64,000 bases of DNA from Plazaster borealis (GCA_021014325.1 CM037460.1:27308336-27372335), one strand, 5' to 3'; positions 22,201 to 33,294 are shown, counted from the stretch's first letter. The notes: generated by a model not told the origin, from the sequence alone. Translations and numbers: made by a program.

Positions 22201-25200
22201 GAGTTATATGGGGGGGGAACTGAAACAACTTCAAAAACATTGCCATAAACATGCCATAGAAAAGTGTAGAAAAATCCACCATATTGACCTTGAAGTAACT
22301 TAGACTGAGATTTTTGTTGGTAATTAAGATACAATTTTCAAACAAGCCATTTTGAGATATGGTGGCCACATTACTAGGGCACTATTTGGTTTAGGTAAAT
22401 TTGTCTGTAGAAACCCAAACCAAACAGTGCATAGTGTCCACCATATCTCGAAAAGGCTATGCCCAGTCAGTATGAAGGCCTATAGTGTAGGAACATCCTC
22501 TGTACACAAAAACATCAATCCATCATTTGTGTACAGACATAACCTTGAGAGTACAACATATGTTCATAGATAACATGTGGTTGAGTTGAAATGCTTGTGT
22601 TGTGTTACACACAACTCATCCCCTACAGCAGCTACAGGTTTATTAGTCCAAGGTTTACATTATGATATCTCTGCACTGTGGAAGGACGTCATTGCACTGT
22701 CCACCTTGTAGACTAACAGGTGGGAAACCACTGCAATAAACCCTAATGATACGGGCCATTGAAATGTTTACAATGGTATCACCTGTATCACCACTTATTT
22801 TGTTATTACCTAATTAACTTTTATTACCTAGACGAGGATATTATGAACAAACTAGTGTTGAATAAATAATGACAGGCTGTTTATAGAGAGGCAAATAACA
22901 TAGCAGTTGATCTGAGGTCTATGTCCTAATGGTACATAATTGTTATTACCAGCATAGTGTTAGCCACAGGGGCCTCTGGGTGTCTTTTGGACACCCTGTT
23001 TTAAATTTGGACACCCTGTTTTATCTGTCATTTACATTGTAAGTGAACAATTTGGACACCCAGTTTTTAAATTTCAAGCAAATTTGGACACCCTTTTACC
23101 AAGTCCTGGCTAAAACCTTGATTACCAGTGGTCAATATTGAGCGCAAGACAGGTAGTGTTGGAGGGGTGATGGATTTTGTAGTTGGTTGTGTTGTCCAAC
23201 TCGGGGTTTATTTTCGCAGAGTGTGGGTGAGACTGTTTAGAATCTACCATGCTTTTCTACCCTGGGAGATGCATACAATTTGTTAGTGATTGGTGTGTAT
23301 TTAATATAATAGTGGCTTCTTATATAGCGCTCATATCCATCACTCAGTGACGCTCAAGGCGCTTCAACATTCAGTATTTTACTGCAAGGTATGTGGGGCT
23401 ACGTAAGTATGAGACCTACTCCTTTACATAGCACAATGTAATGGTTTACAAGGTGCTGTGGCACAATATGCAGCCAATCAAACCAGACACCGGGGCGAAC
23501 CACTTCTCTTTTCGGTAGTGCAGGGCGAACCCCTTCTCTTTTCCATAAGTGCACTGGGTTCTTTTACGTGCATTACACAAAACACAGGACCAATGGCTTT
23601 ACGTCTCATCTGAAGGACGCAGCAATAATGGTTAAGTGTCTTGCTTAAGGACACAAGTGTCACGACCGGACTCGTACCCACACTCTGCTGATCAGAAACA
23701 CCAGAGCTTGAGTCCGATGCTCTTATCCGCTCGGCCTTGACATGCCATTTACCATTTTGCTTTCTAATAAAGTGTACTCTCAGCCAGTCAGCATGTTATC
23801 CTTCCCAACTCCATAGTAAACTTTCTTAGCCTTGAATGGAACCAAACTGTTTTGCTTGCCTGTTCAGATCCAATAGGAGACTTTGAACGCGCAGCAGACT
23901 TACCAGGTAAATTTCCATTGTTTACGCAGCTCTGAGCATGCGCACTTTACCGCGAACAATATATTTACCTGGTAAGTCTGCTGCCACCTAGCGCCCCAAA
24001 AGTCCCCCATTGTTCATTTGAGATGTATATTATACTAAAAAACATTTGTCTGTAGTAAGATCCAAGATACTGTGATTTTATTATTTTTATGCTGTGTGAA
24101 TTATTCAGAGATTCATGAAGGAATTTGAAGGAACTCTTTTTGTTGGGTCATGTATGGCCATGGTGGCTCTATCATCACTAGAGACAAGTGATGGGGCAAC
24201 TAAGATTATTGTGATGATGACGCCATGTGCATTGGGATAACTGTACAGTAAAGGCTTTGAATTTAGGGTAAAATTCCACAAGACTACACAGGGCTTGTTG
24301 CTCAAAATGTTGACCAGACCAGAATTTAATTCACAAGACCAGCATATTTTGTGAGAAAGAACTTTCTACAAAGTTTAACATGAAAGCTTTTTTTCATTTG
24401 AACAATAAGAGAAGATTGATCTCACTTGTCTTGTGGGTAAGACTCAACAGAATTGAAAGAAGAAATAACTATAAATAAATAGTAAATTTGCGGGTACAAC
24501 CATGTGTAAATCTCTTTGTGGGAGTGTTGGCTCTGAAAAGAACCGATTTGGTCTCTGAAAGAATTGAAAGATGTTTACCAGACTCAAAATTCAACATTTG
24601 AACATCATTTCTTTTTGTTAAAGATGTTCCCCTCGAGGTGTTATTATTCAAGTAAAAAACACAAGGCTTCCGGACTTGTCCGGACGTGAGTTTACTGGCC
24701 CAACACTAAAATCACTGGCCTCGAGCCTGCAGTCCAGTGTAAAATTCGAGCCCTGCAGTACCTGAAGTTTTAAGCCTTACTGCATGTATCTAAACCTACA
24801 AAGTTTAAGGTAATAGGATATAATTTGTAGTGTGCCTGCACTGTTTTACTCTATTTTTATTTATTTATTTGCAAGTTCATTCCATGCACCCAGCCATGCT
24901 TTATCGTGGATCAGATTTTCAAGTATATGATCGATGATCTAAAATGTTTGTCATGCACTACAGTATGTAAAGCTGGTGCTTTACACGACTAGGACGGTGC
25001 TTGATATGGAGTAATGACAGGGTACAAATGACAGTATGAAAGCTCAATTGGTGGACAGACAGACATGTTTAGGAGAGTGACATAGTGGGCATTCCACAGG
25101 TTGTGACTATGATCCCTTTTCTTTAATCTTTTCTGTTTTAAACATTGTGGGCATGACCCCACAATGTAAGAAAAGCCCACAAGTACAGATCCTACTTACA

Positions 25201-28200
25201 AGTAGCCCCTCAATGTAGCTCTTGTAAGCACAGACAGACAGACAGACAGACAGAAAGTAAGAGGGTAAAAACCTTCATAATGATGCAGCTAACTGTAATC
25301 AGACTAACAGTCAGACTAATGCCCTTCAGACTTGAGGTGCAAATTTTCACTTAAAAAACAAGAATACAGACTACTTTCCTCCTGACTTTAGTTTTAGTGT
25401 TGGTATATTTATTGTACATAATATGTAAACAATAAAAACAGCTGCATCATGATGAAGATAGACTCCACAACTAAAAATGCATTACATACATGCACAAATG
25501 TGGGCATTAAATGACTACAAAATGATAAATATGAAACGCATGCATCAGCTCACAACAGCAACCAAGGTAACTGCCGTCTTTGAACTCTGCCGTTGGTACT
25601 GTATTCCAAACGTCATCAAAACCTACGTACGTGCAAGCAGTGGGTAATCCCTCATCCCTGATGAGGCAATCACTGTCGGGTAATCCATGAGATAGAAGAG
25701 TAGCCCATCGAAAAGAGTGGTGTGGCAGGCGGCCACCACAATGGGGGCCTCCTTTTTGGAGGCTTGCCTACCACGCACGTCAATGCGGTGGAATCCCATT
25801 GCAAAAAACATCAACCGGTAGGCAAAACCCACCGGGAACCTGCGTAAAAAACTGGAAACAAAACCAACAAACCTCAAGTTTATTACGGTTTTTACCATCA
25901 CCAACCATAATAGTTATAGAGTTTAACACTCAAACCTCACAAGACAACCTCAAATCACGGAACTAATTATGAGAACCTTTGTTGTCTTTCCTTTGTCAAG
26001 TCCGGGTTTCATTGTGACAATGATATTTTCAAACGAAAACGATTACTCAAGAAGCTCAAAAAAATTCAGAAAAATAATACCACGGGTGGGCATGGATTTT
26101 TTTTTAAATACCGATGGGAAGTGGTTAAGAGGGTGATACAACTGAACATTACTTCCAAAACTTCATTCCAATGACAAATCATTCACAACAAAAAGAAAAG
26201 AACATGTATACACAAAAAACACCAGACAAGATGTTGCGGATTTCAATTTTCAAGTATGTATTTTATGTTTGACTTTCGATCTAATGCAATTTGTAAAACA
26301 GAATTGACTTTTTGAAAAATTTGTGAAAGGGTGAAGTGCATGAAATGGCAAGTGGTATGTATGAACGTGAAACAGGTGTAATGACAAACTAAAAAGTTGG
26401 AAACAAACACAACTCCCTTGTGATCTTCTTCATTGGGAATTATCAGGCAAGCCTGGCATTTCATGGTATAATAATAATAATAATAATATGCAGTTCTTAT
26501 ATAGCGCTATATACTCCCGATGGGTGTCTCAAAGTGCTCAGTATTTTTCCTACAAGGTAAGTGGAGTTACGTGTTGAAGTATGAGACCTATTCCATGTAA
26601 TGGTTTACAAGGTGCTGTGGCGCAATATGCAGCCAATCAAACCAGGAACACCGGGGCGAACCCCTTCTCTTTACGATAAGTGCACTGGGTTCTTTTACGT
26701 GCATTACACAACACACGGGACCTACGGCTTAAGGACCCATCCGAAGGACGAAGCATGTGGTTAAATGTCTTGCTTAAGGACACAAGTGTCACTACTGGGA
26801 TTCGAACCCACACTCTGCTGATCAGAAACACCAGAGCTTGAGTTCAGTGTTCTAATCCGCTTGGCCACGACACGCCGACAGGACTACATCAACCTAGGCA
26901 ACAGTGTACATGTACATCATAGTACATGTACTGCATACATGTGTGCAAGTTTTTAAGGTGAATTTTACTAAATTTCAAGGAAGTTGTTAAATTATAATCA
27001 AAGTAAATCTACATGTGCATTACATTTTTTTGAAAAGACACCAAACATTCAAATACAATATTAAAGTAAAACTCAATCATATAGTAAGTAAATGATTTTA
27101 TAACTTTGAAACTTGTCACATGTATTGTTTTGTTGTCCATGTCCATGCAGCATGATGTAGTGATAAGGATGCATACAACATCACAAAAATACATTGAACT
27201 CACTTATCAATTAAGTAAATACACAAACATTACACAAGTTTTATTATCAAATTGTGCAAAAAAAATTCTGGGCATCTAGTATTCACATTTATTTGCTTAA
27301 AAGCAAATAAATTACAAACAACTCGTACAATAAGGTATTTGAATAGGTATGATGTAAACAGCAAATATTGGTTTAGTGATTACAGTAACTGTCTGTATTT
27401 ATATTAGATTGATTGTGTGTCATTAGCTAGCGTTTCGGGGTGATACGCACAGTGAATTGTGGACGCGGCCATTGTGGCTGATACGCAAAACAAATATTTA
27501 TATATAATATATATATTTTTTGTTCACAAAAAATGTAAAGAATGCTCCAGATTGCACACTAGGACTTTTAAAACAAAAGATAAACATCAAGTAAAAAAAA
27601 CATTCTGAGGACCTCGTTTCAATTCAGCGTGCTTATCTGGCCAAGGCCAAACTTCAAAAATTTGGGTCCAGAATTCCCCCACAGTTTTGAAAAAAACCTG
27701 GGGAGAACCCTGGAAATGTATTACATCTTCATCATTCCTTCAACTAAAAATAGGTTACAAGGAGGCTCCTATGTTTTCATCTCTGTGTATAAGTTAATCA
27801 CATGTGCTACACATGTTAAAGGCACTGAACACGTTTGGTAATTGTCAAAGACCAGCGTTCTCACTTGGTGTATCCCAACATATGCATAAAATAACAAGCC
27901 TGTGAAAATTTGGGCTCAATTGGTCATCGAAGTTGCAAGAAAATGATGAAAGAAAAAACACCCTTGTTGTACAATTTTGTGTGCTTTCAGATAGGAATAA
28001 AAACTTCTTGCAAGAAGTTTGTATTATTTTAGTGAGAAATTACCTCTTTCTCCAAAACTACCTTACTTCAGAGGGAGTCGTTTCCTGCAATGTTTTATAC
28101 TATCAACAGCTCTCCGTTGTTTTGTAATGTTACCAAGTAAGTTTTTATGCTAAAATTTGTTTCGAGTCATTACCAAACGTGTACGTGTGAAGCTGTTCCC

Positions 28201-31200
28201 TCCTCCAACAAAAACCAAATCCACGTAACACCACGTGTACGTGTAGTCATGTGTATTATGTACACATGTTATTGTTATGTCTCGACCAATTACATAGTAT
28301 CACTCACAGGATACTATCCAAAAAAGGAAATGTGAATTAGTTGATTAAAATGCTGAGACACAGGATATTTATACTTACGGAACGTGTTACATTGTATTCA
28401 AAGTAATTTTCACTCTAAAAAATTAAACATTATTTTGAACTTCAAGGATCGTGTAGGATTGAACATGATACTGGGTGAGGGTGTGGTATAAATGCAATGT
28501 GAGAAACTCACTGAAATGACAGTGCCATTTTGAACTTCTGGATATTCTGTTCACTCAATAACAGTGGCCTTACCCCTCTATGATAAAATTATTATGATAG
28601 TAGAATCCTCAATTTTTAAAGACACTTTCTTTGCAAACTGTTTCCTTGTTCTTTAAAGGTAGGGTCATAGATTGGTAAGTACTCAAAAACTTACTTGATG
28701 AGAAGCACTGCAGCTGTTAGTATAAACTATTTTGAGAAAGGATTCCCTTCGATGTAATATGGTTTTGAAAATTTTTCACCCAAACAAATTTGAATCTAAG
28801 AAAGAAACGATTCATGCATGAATCGTTTCTTAGATTTTTGAGGTTGGTGTCTGTTCGTGAGTGCTGCGTCCAGAGATGCGGTTGGTACCCGCTGTCACCT
28901 TGGCAAACATGGATGGATTCAATGTTCTTGTGGAAATCCCCCAAGTTTTTTTTCCTGTTTTCTCAGCAAATAGACACTGATTCAGCTGAAACTTTCACAG
29001 GTGTTTATGTTAAATCTTTCTTTATAATGTTGCCTATAAATCAGCATTATGTTGACAAAAACCAATCTATGACCCTACTTTTAACATGGGACATGTACAA
29101 TCAAGACAATGTACTAACCTGCGCCAACCTGTGAGTGGCTGTTGTTCTTCTTCCGTGTCTTTGTGACCCAGAAGAATAAGACTACAGAATACCCAATCAA
29201 CGGAGAGAAATAAAATAGCCATGATGCCACGAAGTGGAGCTATTGTCACTGACATCAAGCCAATCTGTTAGGGATACAATTTGGAACAATTTGTTATAAA
29301 TTCAATATCATTTTTAGAAATTATGTTCATCCAATTCTGGCCTTCAGAAGTTCCGGTCAGTAGTTTTGTTCAATAATTATACAGGTTACCCTTTAACCCT
29401 GTAGAACTATTTGTTCATTCCTGTATTTGACCATACGCCCAGCATTGCTAATCTTGTTGATTTTTTGCCCTGTTTTTCTCGGAAAAATTTCAGGAAAATT
29501 AATATGAAACAGAAATTACACGGCTTTGTTTTAGAATTGTAGATTCTATGTTAACATGGGAAAATTGGAAAATGTCAATTCGGTCCCAATGCCTTTTCTT
29601 TGACCCTCTGCTTTAAGCAGAAGTAGGTCAAATTTTGCGGCCGTTTGTGGCTGCTATGGGCATTTTGGTACAAGCCGTTTGCGGCCGCTATGCTCTCTAA
29701 AGGGATAATAATATCAACAACATACTACTGCATATGTATGTTATTGTCAGCTCCCAAATGTACACCAAACTGTGAAACAAAACCTTCATCCTGTTTTCAG
29801 GTTTTAAACCACACTTTGTTTCCTTCATCCGACCCCGGTTAGACAACTTCCTCCAGAGTCTAATGACAAGTCAAGGTGTACTTTAGAATTTAAAATTAAA
29901 ACCAAAGTACATATTATACAAGTACATCTACCTACCTTTCCCTTATCTCTTTCTAATGCATATTTTTCTCATGGGTTGATTTGAGAAACTTTGAATTGAT
30001 AATGATAATTTTTCAATTCCAAATTAGTCCGTGGATATAAATGGAAACTTTATTGCTGTTTTGTAATTTGGATTATACAAAATGGAATTATAATCTGAAT
30101 CTAAATCGTAGAGTTGGCAAAGCATCCATCAGTTTCAGTTTTAGTTGTGGGAGGAAAACCCCAGAGAATTATTCCAGGGAAAACCCATGCAGTCAGGTAG
30201 GGACTGAGAACCCAATCCACACAGTGCACCGGCGTGTTTCGAACCCAGGTCCTAGAGGTGGAAGGCAAGAAAAGATACCAATGCGCAACCCGACCACCCC
30301 AGTGGTTAGTTTATGGCGAAAGCTAGACATTCACAAATCCGAAAAAAAATTGAATCTGCTGAATCTGCCAGATAAATAATAATTACCAAAATGTCAACAG
30401 TAGAAATTTGCCCAAGTTACTTAGACCAAAAATCTTCAATTACTTATAGACAAGCCGATAGAAAATCATTGATTAATCCAGCTTCCTATGTTTTGACATG
30501 TGCACTTCATAGTTCTTTTGATACGTTATCACTTTAACTTTTATCTACATGATGGACAATGGCAGTTATTTCGTTCCATATCTAATACAAATATTGAATG
30601 CATACATGAGTGCATTGTTGTAGAGTATAATTACAAGGTGAAATGGAAAGGCCAGATTTCAACGAGTGATTATATTATGTGATAATGCTTGAACAAAGTG
30701 CAGTCAATAATTGTTTTATATAACTCACACCTTGTCAATTGAAATTTGTTCCCAATAAATGCAAAATAGACACAGAAATTTGTCTTCCCCACACTCTGAA
30801 AATTCTAAACCCTTCTAAACAATGTGGACGACTCCTTGTTGTACATATAGGCAACCTTGTAAGTCAAGTGGGAGAAATTTGTGATCAAAGAGGTATATAT
30901 GACTTGCTCGTACTTTTAAAACTTCGCGTTTTAGACATGGATGGTGGGCTGTAATGGTGAGTGTTATGAGACCAATGTTAAAAGAGAGCCATTTACAGCT
31001 CAACAAGGTGGGCTAGAGTTGACCAGCATTCGACTATACTTACTAGTACATGTAGTTTAACTTAGGCCATAGCCCTGGTTGGACGTCAGTCAGTGTACAC
31101 TGACGTCCTGGGTATAAAGCGCCTCCACAATGCGAACATATTTTGAAGTAATGTTTTTTCATAATTTTACCTGATTTAAGAAGCTGAAATTCCGTTCATA

Positions 31201-31950
31201 TATTCTTTATGTCCGTAACTCACTATTGATGGGTCCAACAATAACAATTTCGTCCACGAATGACATTATTCTAGCAAATAAGTCCACGTTGTGCACTACC
31301 ATTTTTATCATCGTGTACCAATTGACTGTGTAGGCTCAGGCGCTCATGCGCGACATGCGCCCTCTATCCCGGTCGCTATGCAAAGGACGCACATGCGCTG
31401 AAGCATTCACGTCTTGTCAGTTTCGGCCTGTCGCCGAGAATGCATAAATTTCCATTTTATTTTCACAATAATGTCATCCAAGGATAAAATTGGCAATTCT
31501 GAATAGAGCAGGCGTAAGGTTCAGGACACAAGAAACATGTGAGTCAAGTTTCAGCTTCCTCAAAAAGGTAAAAATATGATAAAAAATGGTTATAAATTTT
31601 TTCGCAATGGTATGGTACCTTTATACCCTGGACTCCGTCGCGTTGTATGCAACAGAGGAGTCCACCCTGGGCTAGGCCATATAGGCCTAATGAGGTTCGC
31701 GGTAGACCCCCGTTCGCGGAACAAACCTCATTAACTAGGAGTACACAATAAGCTACTGAGCTTTAGCAACCTTGCCTACAAATTAACACTTCAAAAACAA
31801 AGTAGTTAAATTATAAATACTCACCCTAATCTTATCCGCCAAAGTCAATTTGATTTTATGCACAAATGGATTTCGTATCGGCGGCATGATCAGAGATTTC
31901 GATCGTGGGATCCGCTCCATCATCACATGTTTTCTCGGCTGCTGTTCCAT
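12935..31950 (-). CDS. LPCAT2: Lysophosphatidylcholine acyltransferase, LPCAT1/2 type, with EF hands
   Basis: ER-membrane acyltransferase that re-acylates lysophospholipids in the Lands cycle. Exons in transcript order: 31950-31825 (ATG), 29264-29119, one of 25839-25631 or 21935-21715, 18763-18590, 17914-17821, 17069-16932, 15564-15439, 15035-14888, 14789-14691, 14192-14054 and 13146-12935 (TGA). With exon 21935-21715 the protein is 540 residues; with the other it is 536. Human LPCAT2 has 544. A membrane segment lies at about residues 43-75 (exon 2). Motif I HX4D is in the alternative exon, VSRTDPNSR follows, and EGTC is at about 208-211. C-terminal EF hands include two canonical loops, DRDGSGKIDFRE and DTDNTGTVKYDE, and one degenerate loop between them. 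The protein ends KKRD, a dilysine ER-retrieval signal. LPCAT2 is the closest match by eye; LPCAT1 is possible. Confidence 0.93.
13285..13668 (-). mobile_element. TTAA-type MITE, subtype 2, LPCAT last intron
   Basis: Inverse copy: TTAAATGCATCGCACACGTT, interior GGAGCGGTTATGTCCACGCA, far end ACCAAACGTGTACGATGCC then TTTAA. It lies about 140 bp upstream of the last LPCAT exon in transcript direction. Confidence 0.8.
16126..16274 (+). repeat. Long T-rich low-complexity tract
   Basis: About 150 bp almost all T with scattered C/G, including runs over 20 T, followed by an AT-rich (AAT)n stretch to about 16365. In an LPCAT intron. The poly-Phe ORF across it is not a gene. Length may be affected by assembly error. 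Confidence 0.9.
16557..16900 (-). mobile_element. tRNA-derived SINE in LPCAT intron
   Basis: (AAT)n tail at the left, CTTATATAGCGCATTTTAC, a middle part with AGCTCCCTTGGGAGTATACAGCC, and the tRNA-like head with B box near 16830 and A box near 16885. The head end is about 30 bp beyond the splice donor of the LPCAT exon 17069-16932. Confidence 0.9.
18147..18570 (+). mobile_element. Near full-length tRNA-derived SINE in LPCAT intron
   Basis: The clearest copy. The head GGCGTGTCGTGGCCGAGTGG has the A box, and GGGTTCGAGTCCCGG holds the B box. Next come the CTTAAGCAAGACACTTAACC body and the tail ATAAGAAGCCACTATTATTA. The orientation is antisense to LPCAT. Its tail ends about 20 bp from the splice donor of LPCAT exon 18763-18590. 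Confidence 0.92.
18892..19066. mobile_element. GGGCCCAATTTCAT-family inverted-repeat element
   Basis: GGCCCAATTTCTGAGAGCTG to GGCTCTATGAAATTGGGCCC, with AATAAGGTTACCAGCCAAAA in the interior. In the LPCAT intron upstream of exon 4. Confidence 0.8.
19250..19452 (-). mobile_element. Partial CAGGGCTCGAAATT-family element
   Basis: GGCCTTGGGCCTGCGGTCCA and AATTTCGAGCCCTG mark one end in inverse orientation. The other border is not clear. In an LPCAT intron. Confidence 0.6.
20590..20890 (+). repeat. Dispersed repeat pair, copy 1 (LPCAT intron)
   Basis: AAAGAATGCTCCAGATTGCA, TTTCAATTCAGCGTG and AAATTTGGGTCCAGAAT in the same order as at 27425-27722, preceded in both by a TGATACGC-rich stretch. Confidence 0.8.
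21715..21935 (-). CDS. LPCAT2: LPCAT alternative exon B (HX4D motif, PHTSFFD)
   Basis: This 221-nt exon is homologous to the exon at 25839-25631 and four codons longer, with identical entry and exit phases. It encodes about 73 residues including GFHRIKVKGRQ, motif I APHTSFFDP (His about residue 133, Asp about 138) and VSRIENRQTPLFR. That last stretch closely resembles the VSRNENAQVPLIGR region of human LPCAT2, so this is the more conserved version. The acceptor is TCCCATTACAG and the donor GTAGGT. Splicing to exon 18763-18590 gives FRTLVDCLQPV without a frame break. Confidence 0.87.
23310..23750 (-). mobile_element. tRNA-derived SINE in LPCAT intron
   Basis: Minus-strand copy with tail ATAATAGTGGCTTCTTATAT, core CAGTGACGCTCAAGGCGCTT, and head at about 23650-23750 with GACCGGACTCGTACCC. 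It contains a short internal duplication of CGAACC(A/C)CTTCTCTTTTC. Confidence 0.9.
23883..24001. mobile_element. Small foldback element (ACTTACCAGGTAAA family)
   Basis: GCAGCAGACTTACCAGGTAA at the left and TTACCTGGTAAGTCTGCTGC at the right, followed by CACCTAGCGCCCC. Loop about 55 bp with GCATGCGC. Same family as 50951-51074. Confidence 0.85.
24250..24757 (-). mobile_element. TIR element, CAGGGCTCGAAATT family, with nested repeat
   Basis: Inverse copy: right end AAAATTCGAGCCCTG, diagnostic GGCCTCGAGCCTGCAGTCCA, left end GGCTTTGAATTTAGGG. The repeat with AACTATAAATAAATAGTAAA lies within it at about 24465-24560. In an LPCAT intron. Confidence 0.65.
25631..25839 (-). CDS. LPCAT2: LPCAT alternative exon A (HX4D motif, CHTTLFD)
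   Basis: This 209-nt exon enters in the same phase as its sister at 21935-21715 (completing the arginine split by exon 2) and leaves in the same phase (one base before exon 4). It encodes the segment from about FPVGFAYRLM through GFHRIDVRGRQ and the acyltransferase motif I CHTTLFDG to DYPLLA. The start is a TTTTTTACGCAG acceptor and the end is a GTACGT donor. The HX4D residues are intact, but the part after the motif (IASSGMRDYP) diverges more from vertebrate LPCATs than in exon B. It is inferred to be used instead of exon B, not with it, because including both breaks the frame. Confidence 0.85.
26468..26878 (-). mobile_element. tRNA-derived SINE in LPCAT intron
   Basis: (AAT)n tail at 26468-26488, CAGTTCTTATATAGCGCTAT, body with CCACAGCACCTTGTAAACC complement, and head ending GGCCACGACACGCC. 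Near full length. Confidence 0.9.
27425..27722 (+). repeat. Dispersed repeat pair, copy 2 (LPCAT intron)
   Basis: TAGCGTTTCGGGGTGATACG, AAAGAATGCTCCAGATTGCA and AAACCTGGGGAGAACCCTGG. Colinear with 20590-20890. Confidence 0.8.
27818..28193 (+). mobile_element. TTAA-type MITE, subtype 1, LPCAT intron
   Basis: TTAAAGGCACTGAACACGTT at the left and CATTACCAAACGTGTACG at the right. The interior TCTCACTTGGTGTATCCCAA and GATAGGAATAAAAACTTCTT is nearly identical to that at 53664-54036. Confidence 0.85.
28653..29083 (+). mobile_element. TTAA-type MITE, mixed subtype, LPCAT intron
   Basis: Starts TTTAAAGGTAGGGTCATAGA and ends TCTATGACCCTACTTTTAA. It contains a central palindrome (GAAACGATTCATGCATGAAT, followed by CGTTTC) and TTTTCACCCAAACAAATTTG shared with other copies. 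Its right end is 36 bp from the donor end of LPCAT exon 29264-29119. Confidence 0.75.
29390..29695 (+). repeat. Dispersed repeat pair, uninterrupted copy
   Basis: CATTGCTAATCTT, TCAGGAAAATTA, GGAAAATGTCAATTCGGTCC, GCGGCCGTTTGTGGC and GGCATTTTGGTACAAGCCG recur in order at 38315-38715. In LPCAT intron 1, downstream of which exon 2 lies. Confidence 0.78.
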
Positions 31951-32237
31951 TTTTAGAAAAGAGAATGTAACAATACTATCCTTGAACGACCCAGGATTCT
32001 AATAAGGTGTCAGCTTCGCCAATTACTAACTTTTTAAGGCATTGTCTTTGACTTATTATAATAAATAAAGAGAGTTCAAACCGGAAAGATTATTTCCCAC
32101 CACTCTCATCTCACTCATTATCGAATATCTGAATCGAACAGCTCATACAGCGCCCTCTTACGTTCACATTTTTCAGGAAAAAAGAAGGAGAGGAGGAAAC
32201 AAAAATGAAACAAAAATGACTTACTCAAGTTTATGAA

Positions 32238-32245
32238 TGACGTCA
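32238..32245. promoter_or_regulatory. Palindromic CRE-like site TGACGTCA
   Basis: A perfect 8-bp cAMP-response-element palindrome lies about 290 bp upstream of the LPCAT start codon, next to GC-richer sequence (GGCGCGCC at about 32277). This is a plausible proximal promoter position for LPCAT. The factor and use are inferred, and an 8-mer can occur by chance. Confidence 0.3.
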
Positions 32246-32538
32246 TCGTGAACTTGTTGGAACATGTGAAAAAGTGGCGCGCCGAGTCGAAATGTCATAC
32301 CTTCGGTAATTCTTTTCTATTTTTGGAAGTTTTTATTATTTGAAATACCTGGACTTATCCTTACTGTTCAGTCTTTTCATGCTTTAGAATTTAGAAAGTG
32401 GGTATTTAACTTAAGACCGAACAACAAGGTAAGTGATACGGCGATTTTGTATGTAGTTTTTTAGCCGTGAAAAACTTCATTGACCAGTTGTAGTATTACT
32501 TTGTTATGATAAAATTATGCAAGTTTATGGGGTTTTTT

Positions 32539-33294
32539 TTAAAGAGGAAGGGAAATGACTAATATAATTTTGTGATGTACTCATTTTCCAATAGATAGAG
32601 TCCTCATGTGAGTGGGGAAACAATTACAAGTCTGAGTCTTACCTCACGTTAAAATGGTGTAAATTGCCGTCCGTTGTATTCGACCCTTCCACTTCCACCA
32701 GTGCAAAATTTGTCAACAGCCAAAACATCTAAAGTGGTGTTTGAAGCCTTGCATGGTGTGGAAAAGTAAGGAGTAACTATAATTAAATAAATAGTAAACT
32801 TGCGGGTACAAACATGTGTAAAATCTCTCATTTTTCGGAGAGGTGGCTCTGATGACATCATTCTGCGAAAAATGGGTCTATACATTTTTGTACGAGGATG
32901 TTTTGGTTCTTATTCAACTTTTTATGAGCGAAATTTGATGACCTATTTGGATTTCAGGAACTGATGGATCTTTACATTTCAAGGAGGAATTTTTTCGTCA
33001 GTCAAAAGGTCAAATTCAAGGCCGTTTTGATTGAATGTTATCGAAAGTCAGAAATTAACCAAAACATCACCGTACAAAAATGTAGACCCATTCTATTCTT
33101 CTCAGAATGATGTCATCAGATGTTTTGGATGTTGACAAATTTTGCATTGGAAGGGTATTGAATACAATGTAAATTTACACCATTTTAACGTGAGGTTAGA
33201 GACTTGTAAATTTGTCCCCACCCACATGATGACTCTATCTATTGGAAAATGAGTACATCACAAAATTGTATTGGTCATTTCCCTTCCTCTTTAA
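32539..33294. mobile_element. Long foldback element with nested insertion, LPCAT-PARP2 intergenic
   Basis: Left arm from TTAAAGAGGAAGGGAAATGA; right arm ends in its inverse TCATTTCCCTTCCTCTTTAA. Matching blocks continue inwards (TGATGTACTCATTTTCCAAT; ACGTTAAAATGGTGTAAATT; TGATGACATCATTCTG), giving arms of about 240 bp. The left arm has an extra about 120 bp (32731-32850) absent from the right arm. That insert contains the AAATAAATAGTAAACTTGCG repeat seen elsewhere. Confidence 0.88.

Larger units (their letters stand above)
21936..25630. other. LPCAT interval between the two alternative exons
   Basis: Contains imperfect repeats around ATGTAATGTTTGTTACAGGT/CATCAGGTTCAAAGGTCATA (about 21955-22190), a SINE, the foldback at 23883 and a CAGGGCTCG-family element. 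No further homologous exon was recognised. Confidence 0.6.

Noticed and set aside
23883..24001. Foldback sequence as an LPCAT exon (open frame with splice-like AG/GT)
   Set aside because: The splice-like motifs are the element's own inverted arms and recur at 50951-51074 outside any gene; including it would break the LPCAT reading frame.
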